Below are positions 1-8,371 of a stretch of DNA of 31,306 nt, piece after piece; within the stretch, counting starts at the first letter, position 1; the number at the start of each line of letters is the position of its first letter. The notes under the pieces were generated by a model. The model did no database searches. It was given only the letters and a program-made list of their open reading frames with translations, and was not told where the DNA came from. The position numbers and the translations under genes are program-made. The stretch is from an uncultured Pseudomonas sp. (GTDB taxonomy: Bacteria > Pseudomonadota > Gammaproteobacteria > Pseudomonadales > Pseudomonadaceae). The stretch covers positions 1-31,306 of the forward strand of contig CALTWF010000071.1 in assembly GCA_943912755.1 (NCBI GenBank). Direction: 5' to 3'.

Positions 1-1353
1 GCCGAGCCAGTTGTCCGGGTCGCCGTTGTCGCCGCTCCAGCCGATCAGCATGGCGCCGTTCTCGCCGTCCTTGGCGCGCTTGATGTACTCGCCCCATTCG
101 TAGCTGACGATGCGCGCCTTGATGCCGATCCTGGCCCAGTCGGACTGGATCATCTCGGCCATCAGCTTGGCGTTGGGGTTGTACGGGCGCTGCACCGGCA
201 TGGCCCAGAGGGTGATCTCGGTGCCTTCCTTGACCCCGGCCTCCTTGAGCAGGGCCTTGGCCTTGTCGACGTTGTATTCGGTGTCCTTGATGGTCTCGTC
301 GTAGGACCACTGGGTCGGCGGCATGGCGTTGACGGCCAGTTGCCCCGCGCCCTGGTACACCGAGTCGATGATCTGCTGCTTGTTCACCGCCATGTCCAGG
401 GCCTGGCGCACCTTGAGCTGGGCCATGGGGTTGGGCTCGTTGCTGCCCTTGATCCTGTCCATCACGTTGTAGGCGATGTAGCCGAGGTTGAAACCGGCCT
501 GGGACGGCATCTGCAGGTTCGGGTCGGCCTTCAGCGCCGCCAGGTCGGCAGGCCGCGGGAACAGGGTGACCTGGCACTCGTTCTTCTTCAGCTTCTGCAT
601 GCGCACCGAGGCATCGGTGGTGATGGCGAAGATCAGGTTGTCGATCTTCACCTCGTCCGGCGACCAGTAGTCCTTGTTGCCCTTGAAGCGGATCTGCGCG
701 TCCTTCTGGTACTTGCTGAACACGAACGGGCCGGTGCCGATCGGCTTCTGGTTGATGTCCGCGGCCTTGCCCTGCTTGAGCAACTGCTCGGCGTATTCGG
801 CGGACTGGATCGAGGCGAAGCTCATGGCGATGTTCTGGATGAACGCGGCGTCGACGGCGTTGAGGGTGAACCTGACGGTGTGCGCGTCGATCTTTTCCAC
901 CTGCTTGATGTTCGCGTCCATGCCCATGTCGGTGAAGTACGGGAACTCGGTGGGGTACGCCTTGCGGAACGGCATGTCCTTGTCGAGCATGCGGTTGAAG
1001 GTGAACAGCACGTCGTCGGCGTTGAACTCGCGGGTGGGCTTGAAGTAGTCGGTGGTGTGGAACCTGACCCCCTCGCGCAGGTGGAAGGTGTAGGTCAGGG
1101 CGTCGTCGGAAACGTCCCAGCTGGTGGCCAGGCCGGGAATCACCTTGGTGCCGCCGCGCTCGAACTGGGCCAGGCGATTGAAGACGGTTTCGGAGGAAGC
1201 GTCGAAGTCGGTTCCGGTGGTGTACTGGCCCGGATCGAAGCCGGCGGGGCTGCCTTCGGAGCAGTAGACCAGGTTGGAAGCGGCCTGGGCGGCCGGGGTG
1301 GCGGCGAGCAGACCTGCGCCGACGAGAAAGGGAATGACTGCGGTTTTCAGCAT
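1..1353 (-). CDS. Dipeptide-type ABC transporter substrate-binding protein, 3' end cut by window edge
   Basis: Periplasmic binding protein of the SBP_bac_5 (DppA/OppA) family, which delivers di- or oligopeptides to an inner-membrane ABC importer. The first 451 residues are visible and the frame is still open at base 1, so roughly the last 80 residues of a usual DppA (about 530) are missing. Residues 1-24 form a signal peptide (MLKTAVIPFLVGAGLLAATP, then AAQA) and the mature protein begins ASNLVYCSEG. Typical family stretches are YTFHLREGVRFH, RPIGTGPF-like KPIGTGPFVFSKY, and NLGYIAYN. GAGG lies 5 nt before the ATG at 1353. Pseudomonas carries several tandem DppA paralogs, so I do not assign dppA itself or a ligand. 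The transport genes would be expected beyond the left edge. Confidence 0.9.
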   Translation of the reverse strand, partial: MLKTAVIPFLVGAGLLAATPAAQAASNLVYCSEGSPAGFDPGQYTTGTDFDASSETVFNRLAQFERGGTKVIPGLATSWDVSDDALTYTFHLREGVRFHTTDYFKPTREFNADDVLFTFNRMLDKDMPFRKAYPTEFPYFTDMGMDANIKQVEKIDAHTVRFTLNAVDAAFIQNIAMSFASIQSAEYAEQLLKQGKAADINQKPIGTGPFVFSKYQKDAQIRFKGNKDYWSPDEVKIDNLIFAITTDASVRMQKLKKNECQVTLFPRPADLAALKADPNLQMPSQAGFNLGYIAYNVMDRIKGSNEPNPMAQLKVRQALDMAVNKQQIIDSVYQGAGQLAVNAMPPTQWSYDETIKDTEYNVDKAKALLKEAGVKEGTEITLWAMPVQRPYNPNAKLMAEMIQSDWARIGIKARIVSYEWGEYIKRAKDGENGAMLIGWSGDNGDPDNWLG

Positions 1354-1411
1354 GGTGGCCTCATTGTTGTCATTGTTTATCTGAGGGCGGCCTTGTGAGC
1401 CGACCTGCGGA

Positions 1412-1480
1412 TACTTATGCAGGTGCTGTACCTGATGCAATGATGAGGATAGCTTCTGACACGAACTTCGGAACGTTCGT
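1412..1480 (-). promoter_or_regulatory. Possible promoter/operator region of the substrate-binding protein gene
   Basis: On the minus strand TTGCAT (1440-1435) resembles a -35 box, with weak -10 candidates at 1419-1412. The spacer holds an inverted repeat, CAGGT (1420-1424) and ACCTG (1430-1434). Further upstream is a second one, ACGAAC (1461-1466) and GTTCGT (1475-1480). Repeats placed like this could bind a regulator. The -10 match is poor, so this is tentative. Confidence 0.25.
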
Positions 1481-1552
1481 ACAGGATTGGCGCGATTGTG
1501 TAACTTTTTTAGAAGTTGAACGTTTGTCTGAAGAAGATTGCCGAACTTGAAT

Positions 1553-1609
1553 GCGAAGCAGCCCCCTGTGGGAACGGGTGAAACCCGCTCCCACAGGGGG
1601 CTGCTTCGC
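1553..1609. repeat. REP-type palindrome
   Basis: Two 27-nt arms (1553-1579 and 1583-1609) pair with a single mismatch (1574/1588) around a 3-nt loop. The arms contain the CTGTGGGA and GCGGGT blocks typical of Pseudomonas REP elements. It lies just downstream of the SIMPL-protein stop and upstream of the substrate-binding protein, so it may also protect or end the upstream transcript. Confidence 0.85.
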
Positions 1610-1625
1610 TATCCAAGGATGTGTA

Positions 1626-2333
1626 TTACATCTGCACTTCAATGGTGCCATCAGCATTCACGCTGACCTGGGTGGTACCCGCCTCGACCTGCGGCGACGG
1701 TGCCGCCTCGGCGTCCATGCTGGCCTTCATCATCATCGGTGCGCGCATGTACGGCTGCGGATAGCCGCTGCTGTTCAGGTTCAGGCTGACCACCTTGTAG
1801 CCCTTGCCGCCCAGCGCCTCGGTGGCGATCTGCGCGCGCGCCTTGAAGGCATCCACCGCATCCTTGATCAGCGCATCTTCGCTGGCCTTGCGGGTGGCCG
1901 GGGCGATGGCGAAGTCCATGCCGCCCATCTTCAGCTGTTGCAGTAACTCGCCGGTGAGCTTGGACAGGGCCGGGAAGTCGGCGCTTTCCAGGCGCAGCTC
2001 GGCGCGTTCGCGCCAGCCGGTGATCTTCTGGCCCTTGTCGTCGTAGATCGGGTAGGCGTTGCGGCTGCCCTGGCTGATCTTCACGCCCTTGACCTGGCGC
2101 GCCTGCTCCAGGGCCTTGTTCAGGGTGGTGGTGATCTCGTTGGCCAGCTTGGCCGGGTCGGTGTTCTGCGCTTCGCTGTAGAGGGTCACGACCATCAGGT
2201 CGCGGGCCACTTCCTTGCTCGCTTCGGCGCGCAGCGACACCTGGTTGTAGCGCGGCTCGTCCGCCAGTACGGGAAGGCTGGCCAGCAGGGTGGCGGCCAG
2301 CAGGGCCTTGGCGCTACGGCTTGGGGTAATCAT
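1626..2333 (-). CDS. SIMPL-domain (DUF541) periplasmic protein
   Basis: A 235-residue exported protein of the SIMPL/DUF541 family (E. coli YggE relatives). The family has been linked to oxidative-stress tolerance, but its biochemical role is unclear. Residues 1-24 form a signal peptide (basic start, LLAATLLASLPVLA, then DEP). The mature part shows family features: YNQVSLRAEASKEVARDLM near the start, a central WRERAELRLES segment, and a KARAQIATEALGGKGYKVVS stretch towards the end. The start at 2333 is preferred over an upstream ATG at 2435 because AAGGAG sits 7 nt before it and the signal peptide begins there. The gene is transcribed away from roxS; both promoters must lie in 2334-2538. Confidence 0.85.
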   Translation of the reverse strand: MITPSRSAKALLAATLLASLPVLADEPRYNQVSLRAEASKEVARDLMVVTLYSEAQNTDPAKLANEITTTLNKALEQARQVKGVKISQGSRNAYPIYDDKGQKITGWRERAELRLESADFPALSKLTGELLQQLKMGGMDFAIAPATRKASEDALIKDAVDAFKARAQIATEALGGKGYKVVSLNLNSSGYPQPYMRAPMMMKASMDAEAAPSPQVEAGTTQVSVNADGTIEVQM

Positions 2334-2494
2334 GTGCGACTCCTTTGAAAATGGGCATGGCCAGTACGATCCTGATCGGCCACGCAGACCCGATCTGACC
2401 TTGAAAGTAGCACCAAGGTTCCAAATGGCTATCATTTAACGCAGTCGCGGTGTGGCGAGTTGCCGCATTGCTGCTGTCGCGCACGTCGCTTGGG

Positions 2495-2500
2495 TATACT
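2495..2500 (+). promoter_or_regulatory. Candidate -10 element for roxSR
   Basis: TATACT matches the sigma-70 -10 consensus at five of six positions. It would start a transcript near 2507, giving a leader of about 30 nt before the roxS ATG. I see no good -35 at normal spacing, so the promoter may depend on an activator or the match may be chance. Confidence 0.35.
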
Positions 2501-2538
2501 TCGCCACGGTTTACCTGGAGCACTCATCAGGAGAGCTC

Positions 2539-3801
2539 ATGCTCGCCCCGGTCAAAATGCAAATGCTGTCTGCCACTCGCCAGAACCTCTGGCGCCTCAC
2601 GTTTATCCGCACCCTGGTACTGGCTGCCCAGGCCGGCTCCGTCGCGGTCGCCTACTGGACCGAACTGTTGCCGTTGCCCTGGCTGGCGCTGAGCGTCACC
2701 CTCGGTTTCTCCATGGTGCTGTGCCTGGTCACCGCCCTGCGCCTGCGCGCCTCGCTGCCGGTCACCGAACTCGAATACGCGGTGCAACTGGCCTGCGACC
2801 TGCTGATCCACAGTGCCCTGCTGTATTTCTCCGGCGGTTCGACCAACCCCTTCGTGTCCTATTACCTGGTGCCCCTGGCGATCGCGGCGGTGACCCTGCC
2901 ATGGGTCTATTCGCTGATCCTCTCGGGTATCGCCCTGGTCGCCTACACCCTGCTGCTGGTGCAGTTCTATCCGCTCGAAGCACTGCCCATGGCCCGCGAC
3001 AAGATGCAGATCTACGGCATGTGGTTGAGCTTCGCCCTGGCGGCGGCGGTGATCACCTTCTTTGCCGCGAAGATGGCCGAGGAATTGCGTCGGCAGGAGG
3101 CCTTCCAGGCCCAGCGCCGCGAAGAAGGCCTGCGCGACCAGCAACTGCTGGCCGTGGCCACCCAGGCCGCCGGCGCCGCCCACGAACTGGGCACGCCGCT
3201 GGCGACCATGAGCGTGCTGATCAACGAGATGCGCCAGGACCACACCGACCCGCTGCTGCAGGAAGACCTTGCGGTGCTGCAGGAGCAGGTCAAGCAATGC
3301 AAGCACACCTTGCAGCAACTGGTCCGCGCCGCCGAGGCCAACCGGCGCATGGCGGTGGAAGAGCAGCCGGTGACCTTCTGGATGGACGAGTCGCTGAACC
3401 GCTGGCACCTGATGCGTCCGGAGGCCAGTTACCGCTTCCAGCGTCTCGGCCAGGGGCTGGTGCCGCATCTGGCGCCGCCGCCGGACCTGACCCAGGCCCT
3501 GCTGAACCTGCTGAACAATGCTGCCGACGCCTGTCCCGAGGGGCTGGAAGTACGGCTGGACTGGGATGCCTCCGATATCGTCATCAGCATCCGCGACCAC
3601 GGTCCCGGCGTGCCGGTGGCCATTGCCGAACAGATCGGCAAACCGTTCTTTACCACCAAGGGCAAGGGCTTCGGCCTGGGCCTGTTCCTGAGCAAGGCTA
3701 GCGTCACCCGTGCTGGCGGCTCGGTAAAACTCTATAGTCACGAAGAGGGCGGCACGCTGACCGAGCTGCGCCTGCCCCGTGACGCGCGAGGAGACGTGTG
3801 A
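2539..3801 (+). CDS. roxS: Redox-sensing histidine kinase RoxS (RegB/PrrB family)
   Basis: Membrane sensor kinase of the RegB/PrrB/RoxS type, 420 residues, which controls terminal oxidases and other redox genes through RoxR. About six membrane helices fill residues 20-180. Between two of them is GGSTNPF (99-105), the conserved heptapeptide tied to quinone sensing in RegB. The H-box is AAHELGTPLATMS with phospho-acceptor His215. Cys254 (QCKHTLQQL) sits where RegB has its redox-active cysteine. ATP-binding boxes follow: NLLNNAAD (323-330), DHGPGVP (353-359), GKGFGLGLF (375-383). The ATG at 2539 has AGGAGA just upstream; an in-frame ATG at 2452 would add 29 residues with no clear ribosome site. 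The TGA overlaps the roxR ATG. Confidence 0.92.
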   Translation: MLAPVKMQMLSATRQNLWRLTFIRTLVLAAQAGSVAVAYWTELLPLPWLALSVTLGFSMVLCLVTALRLRASLPVTELEYAVQLACDLLIHSALLYFSGGSTNPFVSYYLVPLAIAAVTLPWVYSLILSGIALVAYTLLLVQFYPLEALPMARDKMQIYGMWLSFALAAAVITFFAAKMAEELRRQEAFQAQRREEGLRDQQLLAVATQAAGAAHELGTPLATMSVLINEMRQDHTDPLLQEDLAVLQEQVKQCKHTLQQLVRAAEANRRMAVEEQPVTFWMDESLNRWHLMRPEASYRFQRLGQGLVPHLAPPPDLTQALLNLLNNAADACPEGLEVRLDWDASDIVISIRDHGPGVPVAIAEQIGKPFFTTKGKGFGLGLFLSKASVTRAGGSVKLYSHEEGGTLTELRLPRDARGDV

Positions 3802-4361
3802 TGAGTGATGAAATCCAGGTTGAAGGTGAAGACCTGCCGCATCTGCTGCTGGTCGACGACGACTCGACCTTTACCCGGGTGATGGCCCGGGCCATGGTCC
3901 GCCGTGGTTTCCGGGTCAGCACCGCGAGCTCTGCGGAAGAGGGCCTGATCCTGGCCCAGCAGGACGTACCGGACTACGCCGCGCTGGACCTGAAGATGGA
4001 GGGCGACTCCGGCCTGGTGCTGCTGCCCAAGCTGCTGGAGCTGGATCCGGAAATGAAGGTGGTGATCCTCACCGGCTACTCCAGCATCGCCACGGCGGTG
4101 GAAGCCATCAAGCGCGGCGCCTGCAACTACCTGTGCAAACCGGCGGATGCCGACGACGTGCTGGCGGCGCTGGCTTCGGAGCATGCCGATCTGGATACCC
4201 TGGTGCCGGAAAACCCGATGTCGGTGGACCGCCTGCAATGGGAGCACATCCAGCGCGTGCTGACCGAGCACGAGGGCAATATCTCCGCCACCGCCCGGGC
4301 CTTGGGCATGCACCGGCGGACCTTGCAGCGCAAGTTGCAGAAGCGGCCGGTTCGTCGCTGA
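3801..4361 (+). CDS. roxR: Response regulator RoxR (RegA/PrrA family)
   Basis: The cognate regulator of RoxS, 186 residues, the usual length for RegA/PrrA/ActR proteins. The receiver domain fills about residues 13-125: acidic pocket VDDD (18-21), phospho-acceptor Asp63 (ALDLKME), Thr91 and Lys113. A short proline-containing linker leads to a Fis-type helix-turn-helix, with GNISATARALGMHRRTLQRK near the C-terminus as the recognition unit. The ATG at 3801 overlaps the roxS stop (ATGA), so the two are translationally coupled. GAGGAG at 3788-3793 is well placed. A GTG immediately upstream (3798) is a less likely start. In pseudomonads RoxSR activates the cyanide-insensitive oxidase and related respiratory genes; that role is taken from the family. 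Confidence 0.93.
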   Translation: MSDEIQVEGEDLPHLLLVDDDSTFTRVMARAMVRRGFRVSTASSAEEGLILAQQDVPDYAALDLKMEGDSGLVLLPKLLELDPEMKVVILTGYSSIATAVEAIKRGACNYLCKPADADDVLAALASEHADLDTLVPENPMSVDRLQWEHIQRVLTEHEGNISATARALGMHRRTLQRKLQKRPVRR

Positions 4362-4373
4362 CCTGGCTGTATC

Positions 4374-4392
4374 GGGGCCGCTTTGCGGCCCC
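4374..4392 (+). terminator. Possible terminator hairpin after roxR
   Basis: GGGGCCGC (4374-4381) and GCGGCCCC (4385-4392) form a perfect 8-bp stem with a TTT loop, 13 nt after the roxR stop. The U-run is not immediate (a CTTTT follows about 14 nt later), so intrinsic termination is plausible but may be weak. Confidence 0.5.
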
Positions 4393-4497
4393 AGAAATCT
4401 CGGCTTTTACCGCAATTCATCCGGAATGCCCCATCCCTGAGCCTTGCACTGGCGTATCATTAGCCGCCTAACGACAGGCCACGGAATACTCCCCCGC

Positions 4498-5439
4498 ATG
4501 CTCGCCTTATTCATCCAGACCCTCAACATCACCGCCCCGGTCTTCGCGATGCTGTTCATGGGCGTGTTTTTGCGCCGCATCGATGCCATCAACGACAACT
4601 TCATCCAGGTCGCCTCGTCGCTGGTGTTCAACGTGTGCATGCCGGCGCTGCTGTTTCTCGGCATCTACCACGCCGACCTCGATGCAGCGGTCAAGCCGAG
4701 CCTGCTGCTGTACTTCATCGCCGCCACCTTCGGCAGTTTCGCCTTGGCCTGGCTGATTGCCATCTGGCGCTGCCCCAAGGAAGATCGCGGCATCTACACC
4801 CAGGGCGCGTTTCGCGGCAACAACGGGGTGATCGGCCTGGCGCTGGCGGCCAGCATGTATGGCGACTACGGCATTTCCCTCGGTGCGATCCTCGCCGGGC
4901 TGGTGATCCTGCTCTACAACTCGCTGTCGGTGGTGGTGCTGGCGGTCTACAGCCCAAGCCTGAAGTCGGACCCATGGAGCATCTTCAAGAGCATCCTGCG
5001 CAACCCGCTGATCATCAGCGTGTTGCTGGCGACACCGCTGGCCTACGCCAAGGTGGTGCTGCCCAACTGGATGCTCACCTCGGCCGACTACATCGCGCAG
5101 ATGACCCTGCCACTGGCGCTGATCTGCATCGGCGGTACCCTGTCGCTGGCGTCGTTGCGCGCCAGTGGGCGGATGGCGGTTAGCGCGAGCCTGGTGAAGA
5201 TGGTCTGGCTGCCGCTGATCTTCACCTTCGGTGGCTGGCTATGCGGTTTTCGCGGGGCGGAGCTGGGCATCCTGTTCCTTTACATCGGCAGCCCCACGGC
5301 GGCGGCCAGCTATGTGATGGCTCGCTCGTCCAATGGCAACCATGAGTTGGCCGCGTCGATCATCGTCATCACCACGCTTGCTGCCGCTGTGACGACCAAC
5401 ATCGGAATATTCCTATTGCAGTGGGGCGGATGGATCTAG
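4498..5439 (+). CDS. AEC-family (auxin efflux carrier-type) transporter
   Basis: Inner-membrane carrier of the AEC family, 313 residues, the normal size, with about ten hydrophobic helices. Family features include the N-terminal NITAPVFAMLFMGVFLRRI, VFNVCMPALLF, the RGNNGVIGLALA segment after the third helix, and a C-terminal GSPTAAASYVMA near the predicted broken helix. Bacterial members move small organic anions such as malonate or malate; the substrate here cannot be read from the sequence. I chose ATG 4498 because the protein then starts directly before the first helix. An in-frame ATG at 4444 would add 18 polar residues. Neither start has a strong ribosome site. It stands alone between roxR and the AroP-like gene. 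Confidence 0.85.
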   Translation: MLALFIQTLNITAPVFAMLFMGVFLRRIDAINDNFIQVASSLVFNVCMPALLFLGIYHADLDAAVKPSLLLYFIAATFGSFALAWLIAIWRCPKEDRGIYTQGAFRGNNGVIGLALAASMYGDYGISLGAILAGLVILLYNSLSVVVLAVYSPSLKSDPWSIFKSILRNPLIISVLLATPLAYAKVVLPNWMLTSADYIAQMTLPLALICIGGTLSLASLRASGRMAVSASLVKMVWLPLIFTFGGWLCGFRGAELGILFLYIGSPTAAASYVMARSSNGNHELAASIIVITTLAAAVTTNIGIFLLQWGGWI

Positions 5440-5495
5440 ATCCTGTGCGACCTTACAACAACATCAACACTGCCTCTTACCTCTGAGGACACTTC

Positions 5496-6851
5496 ATGCA
5501 AGACCAGATCACGCCCGAGCGTTTGCATCGCGGCCTGAAAAACCGCCATATCCAGCTGATCGCCCTGGGCGGGGCGATCGGTACCGGCCTGTTCCTGGGC
5601 ATTGCCCAGACCATCCAGATGGCCGGCCCCTCGGTGCTGCTGGGCTACGCCATCGCCGGCCTGATCGCCTTCTTCATCATGCGCCAGCTCGGCGAAATGG
5701 TCGTGGAAGAGCCGGTCTCCGGCACCTTCAGCCACTTCGCCCACAGCTACTGGGGGCCGTTCGCCGGCTTCATGTCGGGCTGGAACTACTGGGTGCTCTA
5801 TGTCCTGGTGGGGATGGCCGAACTGACGGCCGTGGGCCTGTACATCCAGTACTGGTGGCCGGACTTCCCGACCTGGGCCACGGCAGCGATCTTCTTCGTC
5901 ATCATCAACCTGATGAACGTCAGCCAGGTTAAGGTCTTCGGCGAGATGGAGTTCTGGTTCGCCCTGATCAAGGTGGCGGCGATCCTGGGCATGATCGGTT
6001 TCGGTGGCTACCTGCTGTTCAGCGGCAACGGTGGTCCGGATGCCAGCGTTGCCAACCTGTGGCAGCACGGCGGTTTCTTCCCCAAGGGAGTCACCGGGCT
6101 GATGCTGGCCATGGCGGTGATCATGTTCTCCTTCGGCGGCCTGGAGCTGGTGGGTATCACTGCGGCGGAAGCCGATAACCCGCGGCACAGCATCCCGCGC
6201 GCGACCAACCAGGTGATCTACCGCATCCTGCTGTTCTATGTGGGTGCCCTGGCCGTGCTGCTGGCGTTGTATCCGTGGCAGAAAGTCGTCGATGGCAGTA
6301 GTCCGTTCGTGATGATCTTCCACGACCTGGACGCCAGCGTCGTGGCCACGGTGCTCAACCTGGTGGTGCTGACTGCCGCGCTGTCGGTCTACAACAGCTG
6401 CGTGTATTGCAACAGCCGCATGCTGTTCGGCCTGGCGACCCAGGGCGATGCGCCGAAGTCGCTGCTCAAGGTCAATGCCAAGGGCGTGCCCTTGGTGGCG
6501 TTGGGTATTTCCGCACTGGCCACCGGGCTGTGCGTGGTCATCAACTACCTGATGCCGCGCGAGGCCTTTGGCTTGCTGATGGCGCTGGTGGTCGCTTCGC
6601 TGGTGATCAACTGGGGGATCATCAGCATCACCCACCTCAAGTTCCGCAAGGCCAAGGCCGCGCAGGGGCATGAGACCTTCTACAAGAGCCTCGGCTACCC
6701 GCTGACCAACTACCTGTGCCTGGCCTTCCTTGCCTTCATCCTGGGAGTCATGGCGATGAGCGAGGGCACGCGTATCTCGGTTGCGCTGATTCCGCTCTGG
6801 CTGTTTGTGCTTTATGTGGTCTACCGGATGACCAAGGGTCGCCACGCCTGA
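5496..6851 (+). CDS. aroP: AroP-like aromatic amino acid permease (APC family)
   Basis: Proton-coupled amino acid permease of the APC superfamily, 451 residues, twelve predicted helices. Long stretches match the E. coli AroP/PheP pattern as I recall it: LKNRHIQLIALGGAIGTGLF at the first helix (unwound GAIGTGL), IMRQLGEMVVEEPVSGTFSH, MFSFGGLELVGITAAEADNP, and VYNSCVYCNSRMLFGLA. That makes Phe/Tyr/Trp the likely substrates, although ProY-type and other close relatives share much of this. GAGG lies 8 nt before the ATG. It follows the AEC carrier by 56 nt on the same strand and faces the decarboxylase-like gene; no clear terminator is visible in the 24-nt convergent gap. Confidence 0.85.
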   Translation: MQDQITPERLHRGLKNRHIQLIALGGAIGTGLFLGIAQTIQMAGPSVLLGYAIAGLIAFFIMRQLGEMVVEEPVSGTFSHFAHSYWGPFAGFMSGWNYWVLYVLVGMAELTAVGLYIQYWWPDFPTWATAAIFFVIINLMNVSQVKVFGEMEFWFALIKVAAILGMIGFGGYLLFSGNGGPDASVANLWQHGGFFPKGVTGLMLAMAVIMFSFGGLELVGITAAEADNPRHSIPRATNQVIYRILLFYVGALAVLLALYPWQKVVDGSSPFVMIFHDLDASVVATVLNLVVLTAALSVYNSCVYCNSRMLFGLATQGDAPKSLLKVNAKGVPLVALGISALATGLCVVINYLMPREAFGLLMALVVASLVINWGIISITHLKFRKAKAAQGHETFYKSLGYPLTNYLCLAFLAFILGVMAMSEGTRISVALIPLWLFVLYVVYRMTKGRHA

Positions 6852-6875
6852 CGACCCTGTCCGGGGAGTGATCGA

Positions 6876-7253
6876 TCAGCCTTGTTGCCAGGCGTCGATC
6901 ACCTCCTGGGCCGCGCGGAACGCATCGATCGCCGCCGGCACGCCCGCATAGACTGCGCAATGCAGCAGGGCTTCGCGAATTTCTTCCACCGTACAGCCGT
7001 TGTTCAGGGCACCGCGCACGTGGCCCTTGAGTTCCTGTGGGCATTTCAGCGCAGTCAGGGCGGCGAGGGTGATCAGGCTGCGGGTTTTCAGCGGCAGGCC
7101 TTCGCGGCTCCAGACGCTGCCCCAGGCGTGCTCGTTGACGAATTCCTGCAGCGGCGCGGTGAAGTCGGTGGCATTGCCCAGCGCGCGGTCGACGAACACA
7201 TCGCCCATGACCTGGCGGCGAACCTGTTCGCCGGTTTTCTTCAAATCGCCCAT
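6876..7253 (-). CDS. Carboxymuconolactone decarboxylase-family protein (PcaC-like)
   Basis: A 125-residue all-helical protein of the CMD/AhpD superfamily, close in length and pattern to PcaC (gamma-carboxymuconolactone decarboxylase of the protocatechuate pathway). Diagnostic parts are RSLITLAALTAL, the HVRGALNNGCTVEEIREALL block (His78) and AVYAGVPAAIDAFRAAQEV near the end. It lacks the CxxC of AhpD (only Cys71, Cys87 and Cys99, far apart), so peroxidase activity is unlikely. No other pca genes are nearby, so a true PcaC role is uncertain. It starts 10 nt after the antiporter stop, with AAGGAA before the ATG, and is the last gene of a probable three-gene operon. Confidence 0.85.
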   Translation of the reverse strand: MGDLKKTGEQVRRQVMGDVFVDRALGNATDFTAPLQEFVNEHAWGSVWSREGLPLKTRSLITLAALTALKCPQELKGHVRGALNNGCTVEEIREALLHCAVYAGVPAAIDAFRAAQEVIDAWQQG

Positions 7254-7263
7254 CTTGTTTTCC

Positions 7264-8349
7264 TTAGTGTTGGCGGCGCCAGGCGCGCAGGGTCGTGTAC
7301 GTCAGCAACAACCCCAGCACTGGCAGGACATAGAACAGCATCAGCTGTTCCAGGCGGTTGGCCAGCGGCATGCCGGTGGTGAAGGCCACCACGTGCAGGC
7401 CGTAGGCCAGATACAGGCAGAGGAACACCAGGCCCTCGGCGCGGGTGACCCGGTAGCCGGAATAGAACACCGGCAGGGTCAGCAGGGCGACGCCGAGCAT
7501 CACTGGCAGGTCGAAATCCAGGGCGTTGGGGGAGATGGACAGCGGCGCGGGGGCTAGCACGGCCGTCAGCCCGAGCACCGCCAGCAGGTTGAACAGGTTG
7601 CTGCCGATCACGTTGCCCACGGCGATCTCCCGTTCACCGCGCAGGGCGGCGATCAACGAGGTGGCCAGTTCCGGCAGCGAGGTACAGACGGCGACCACGG
7701 TCAGGCCGATGACCCGCTCCGACAGGCCCAGGTCGGTGGCCACTTCCACGGCGGCTTCCAGCAGCAGGTGTCCGGCCAGGCTGAGCAGGCCAAGGCCGAG
7801 CAGCATCAGCAGTACGCTGCCGAACCAGAAGCCGAGACTGCGGTCGACGCGCGGATTGGGTGGCGGGTAGGTGCGCGCGTGATGGCGTGACTGGTGCCAG
7901 AGCATGGCCAGGTAGGCCACCAGCCCGGCCAGCAGCAGGGCGCCTTCCCAGCGCCCGATCACCTCGTTCAACGCCAGCAGGTACACCAGCAGGCTGGCCG
8001 CGATCATCAGCGGGATATCCAGGCGCACCAGTTGCCGCGACACCCGCAGGGGAATGATCAGGGCGGCGAGGCCGAGGATGACCAGGACGTTGAAGATATT
8101 GCTGCCGATCACGCTGCCCACCGCCACGTCGGGGGCGCCGCTGTAGGCGGCCTGCAGGCTGACGGTCAGTTGCGGCGCGCTGCTACCGAAGGCCACCAGG
8201 CTCAGGCCGATGATCAGCGGGCGCACATGCAGGCTGGCAGCGATGCGCAGGGCGGCGCGCACCAGCAGTTCGGCGCCGAGAATCAGCAGGATCAGGCCGC
8301 TGGCCAGTTGCAGCAGGCTGAAGGTGGGTAAAGCGGCCAGGTCGAAAAT
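7264..8349 (-). CDS. Calcium/sodium antiporter (CaCA family), probable ATT start
   Basis: Inner-membrane cation/Ca2+ exchanger of the YrbG type, 361 residues if read from ATT at 8349. It carries the two inverted alpha repeats: GLSLVAFGSSAPQLTVSLQA with NVLVILGLAALI in the first half, and VCTSLPELATSLIAALRGE with GNVIGSNLFNLLAVLG in the second. The first repeat has SSAPQL where the second has TSLPEL. Between the in-frame stop (which is the rlpA-like TGA) and the protein body there is no ATG, GTG or TTG until GTG 8262, which would delete the first helix (LLQLASGLILLILGAELLV). ATT at 8349 has GGAG exactly 7 nt upstream and gives IFDLAALPTFSLLQ as the start. It begins 22 nt after the rlpA-like stop. 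Confidence 0.85.
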   Translation of the reverse strand: MFDLAALPTFSLLQLASGLILLILGAELLVRAALRIAASLHVRPLIIGLSLVAFGSSAPQLTVSLQAAYSGAPDVAVGSVIGSNIFNVLVILGLAALIIPLRVSRQLVRLDIPLMIAASLLVYLLALNEVIGRWEGALLLAGLVAYLAMLWHQSRHHARTYPPPNPRVDRSLGFWFGSVLLMLLGLGLLSLAGHLLLEAAVEVATDLGLSERVIGLTVVAVCTSLPELATSLIAALRGEREIAVGNVIGSNLFNLLAVLGLTAVLAPAPLSISPNALDFDLPVMLGVALLTLPVFYSGYRVTRAEGLVFLCLYLAYGLHVVAFTTGMPLANRLEQLMLFYVLPVLGLLLTYTTLRAWRRQH

Positions 8350-8371
8350 GGTCGTGCTCCAGAAAACAGGA

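Noticed and set aside
340..1398. A 352-codon plus-strand frame at the left end
   Set aside because: It is the complement of the substrate-binding protein gene, which has a signal peptide, ribosome site and family motifs.
5436..6845. A 469-codon minus-strand frame opposite the AroP-like permease
   Set aside because: His/Gln/Asp-rich shadow of a membrane protein gene; the permease on the plus strand carries clear APC motifs.
6960..7253. AhpD-type alkylhydroperoxidase identity for the CMD protein
   Set aside because: The CxxC pair needed for AhpD peroxidase activity is absent, and the C-terminal pattern is closer to PcaC.
8262..8262. GTG 8262 as the antiporter start
   Set aside because: It would delete the first membrane helix and has no ribosome site; ATT 8349 fits better, though this remains to be shown.
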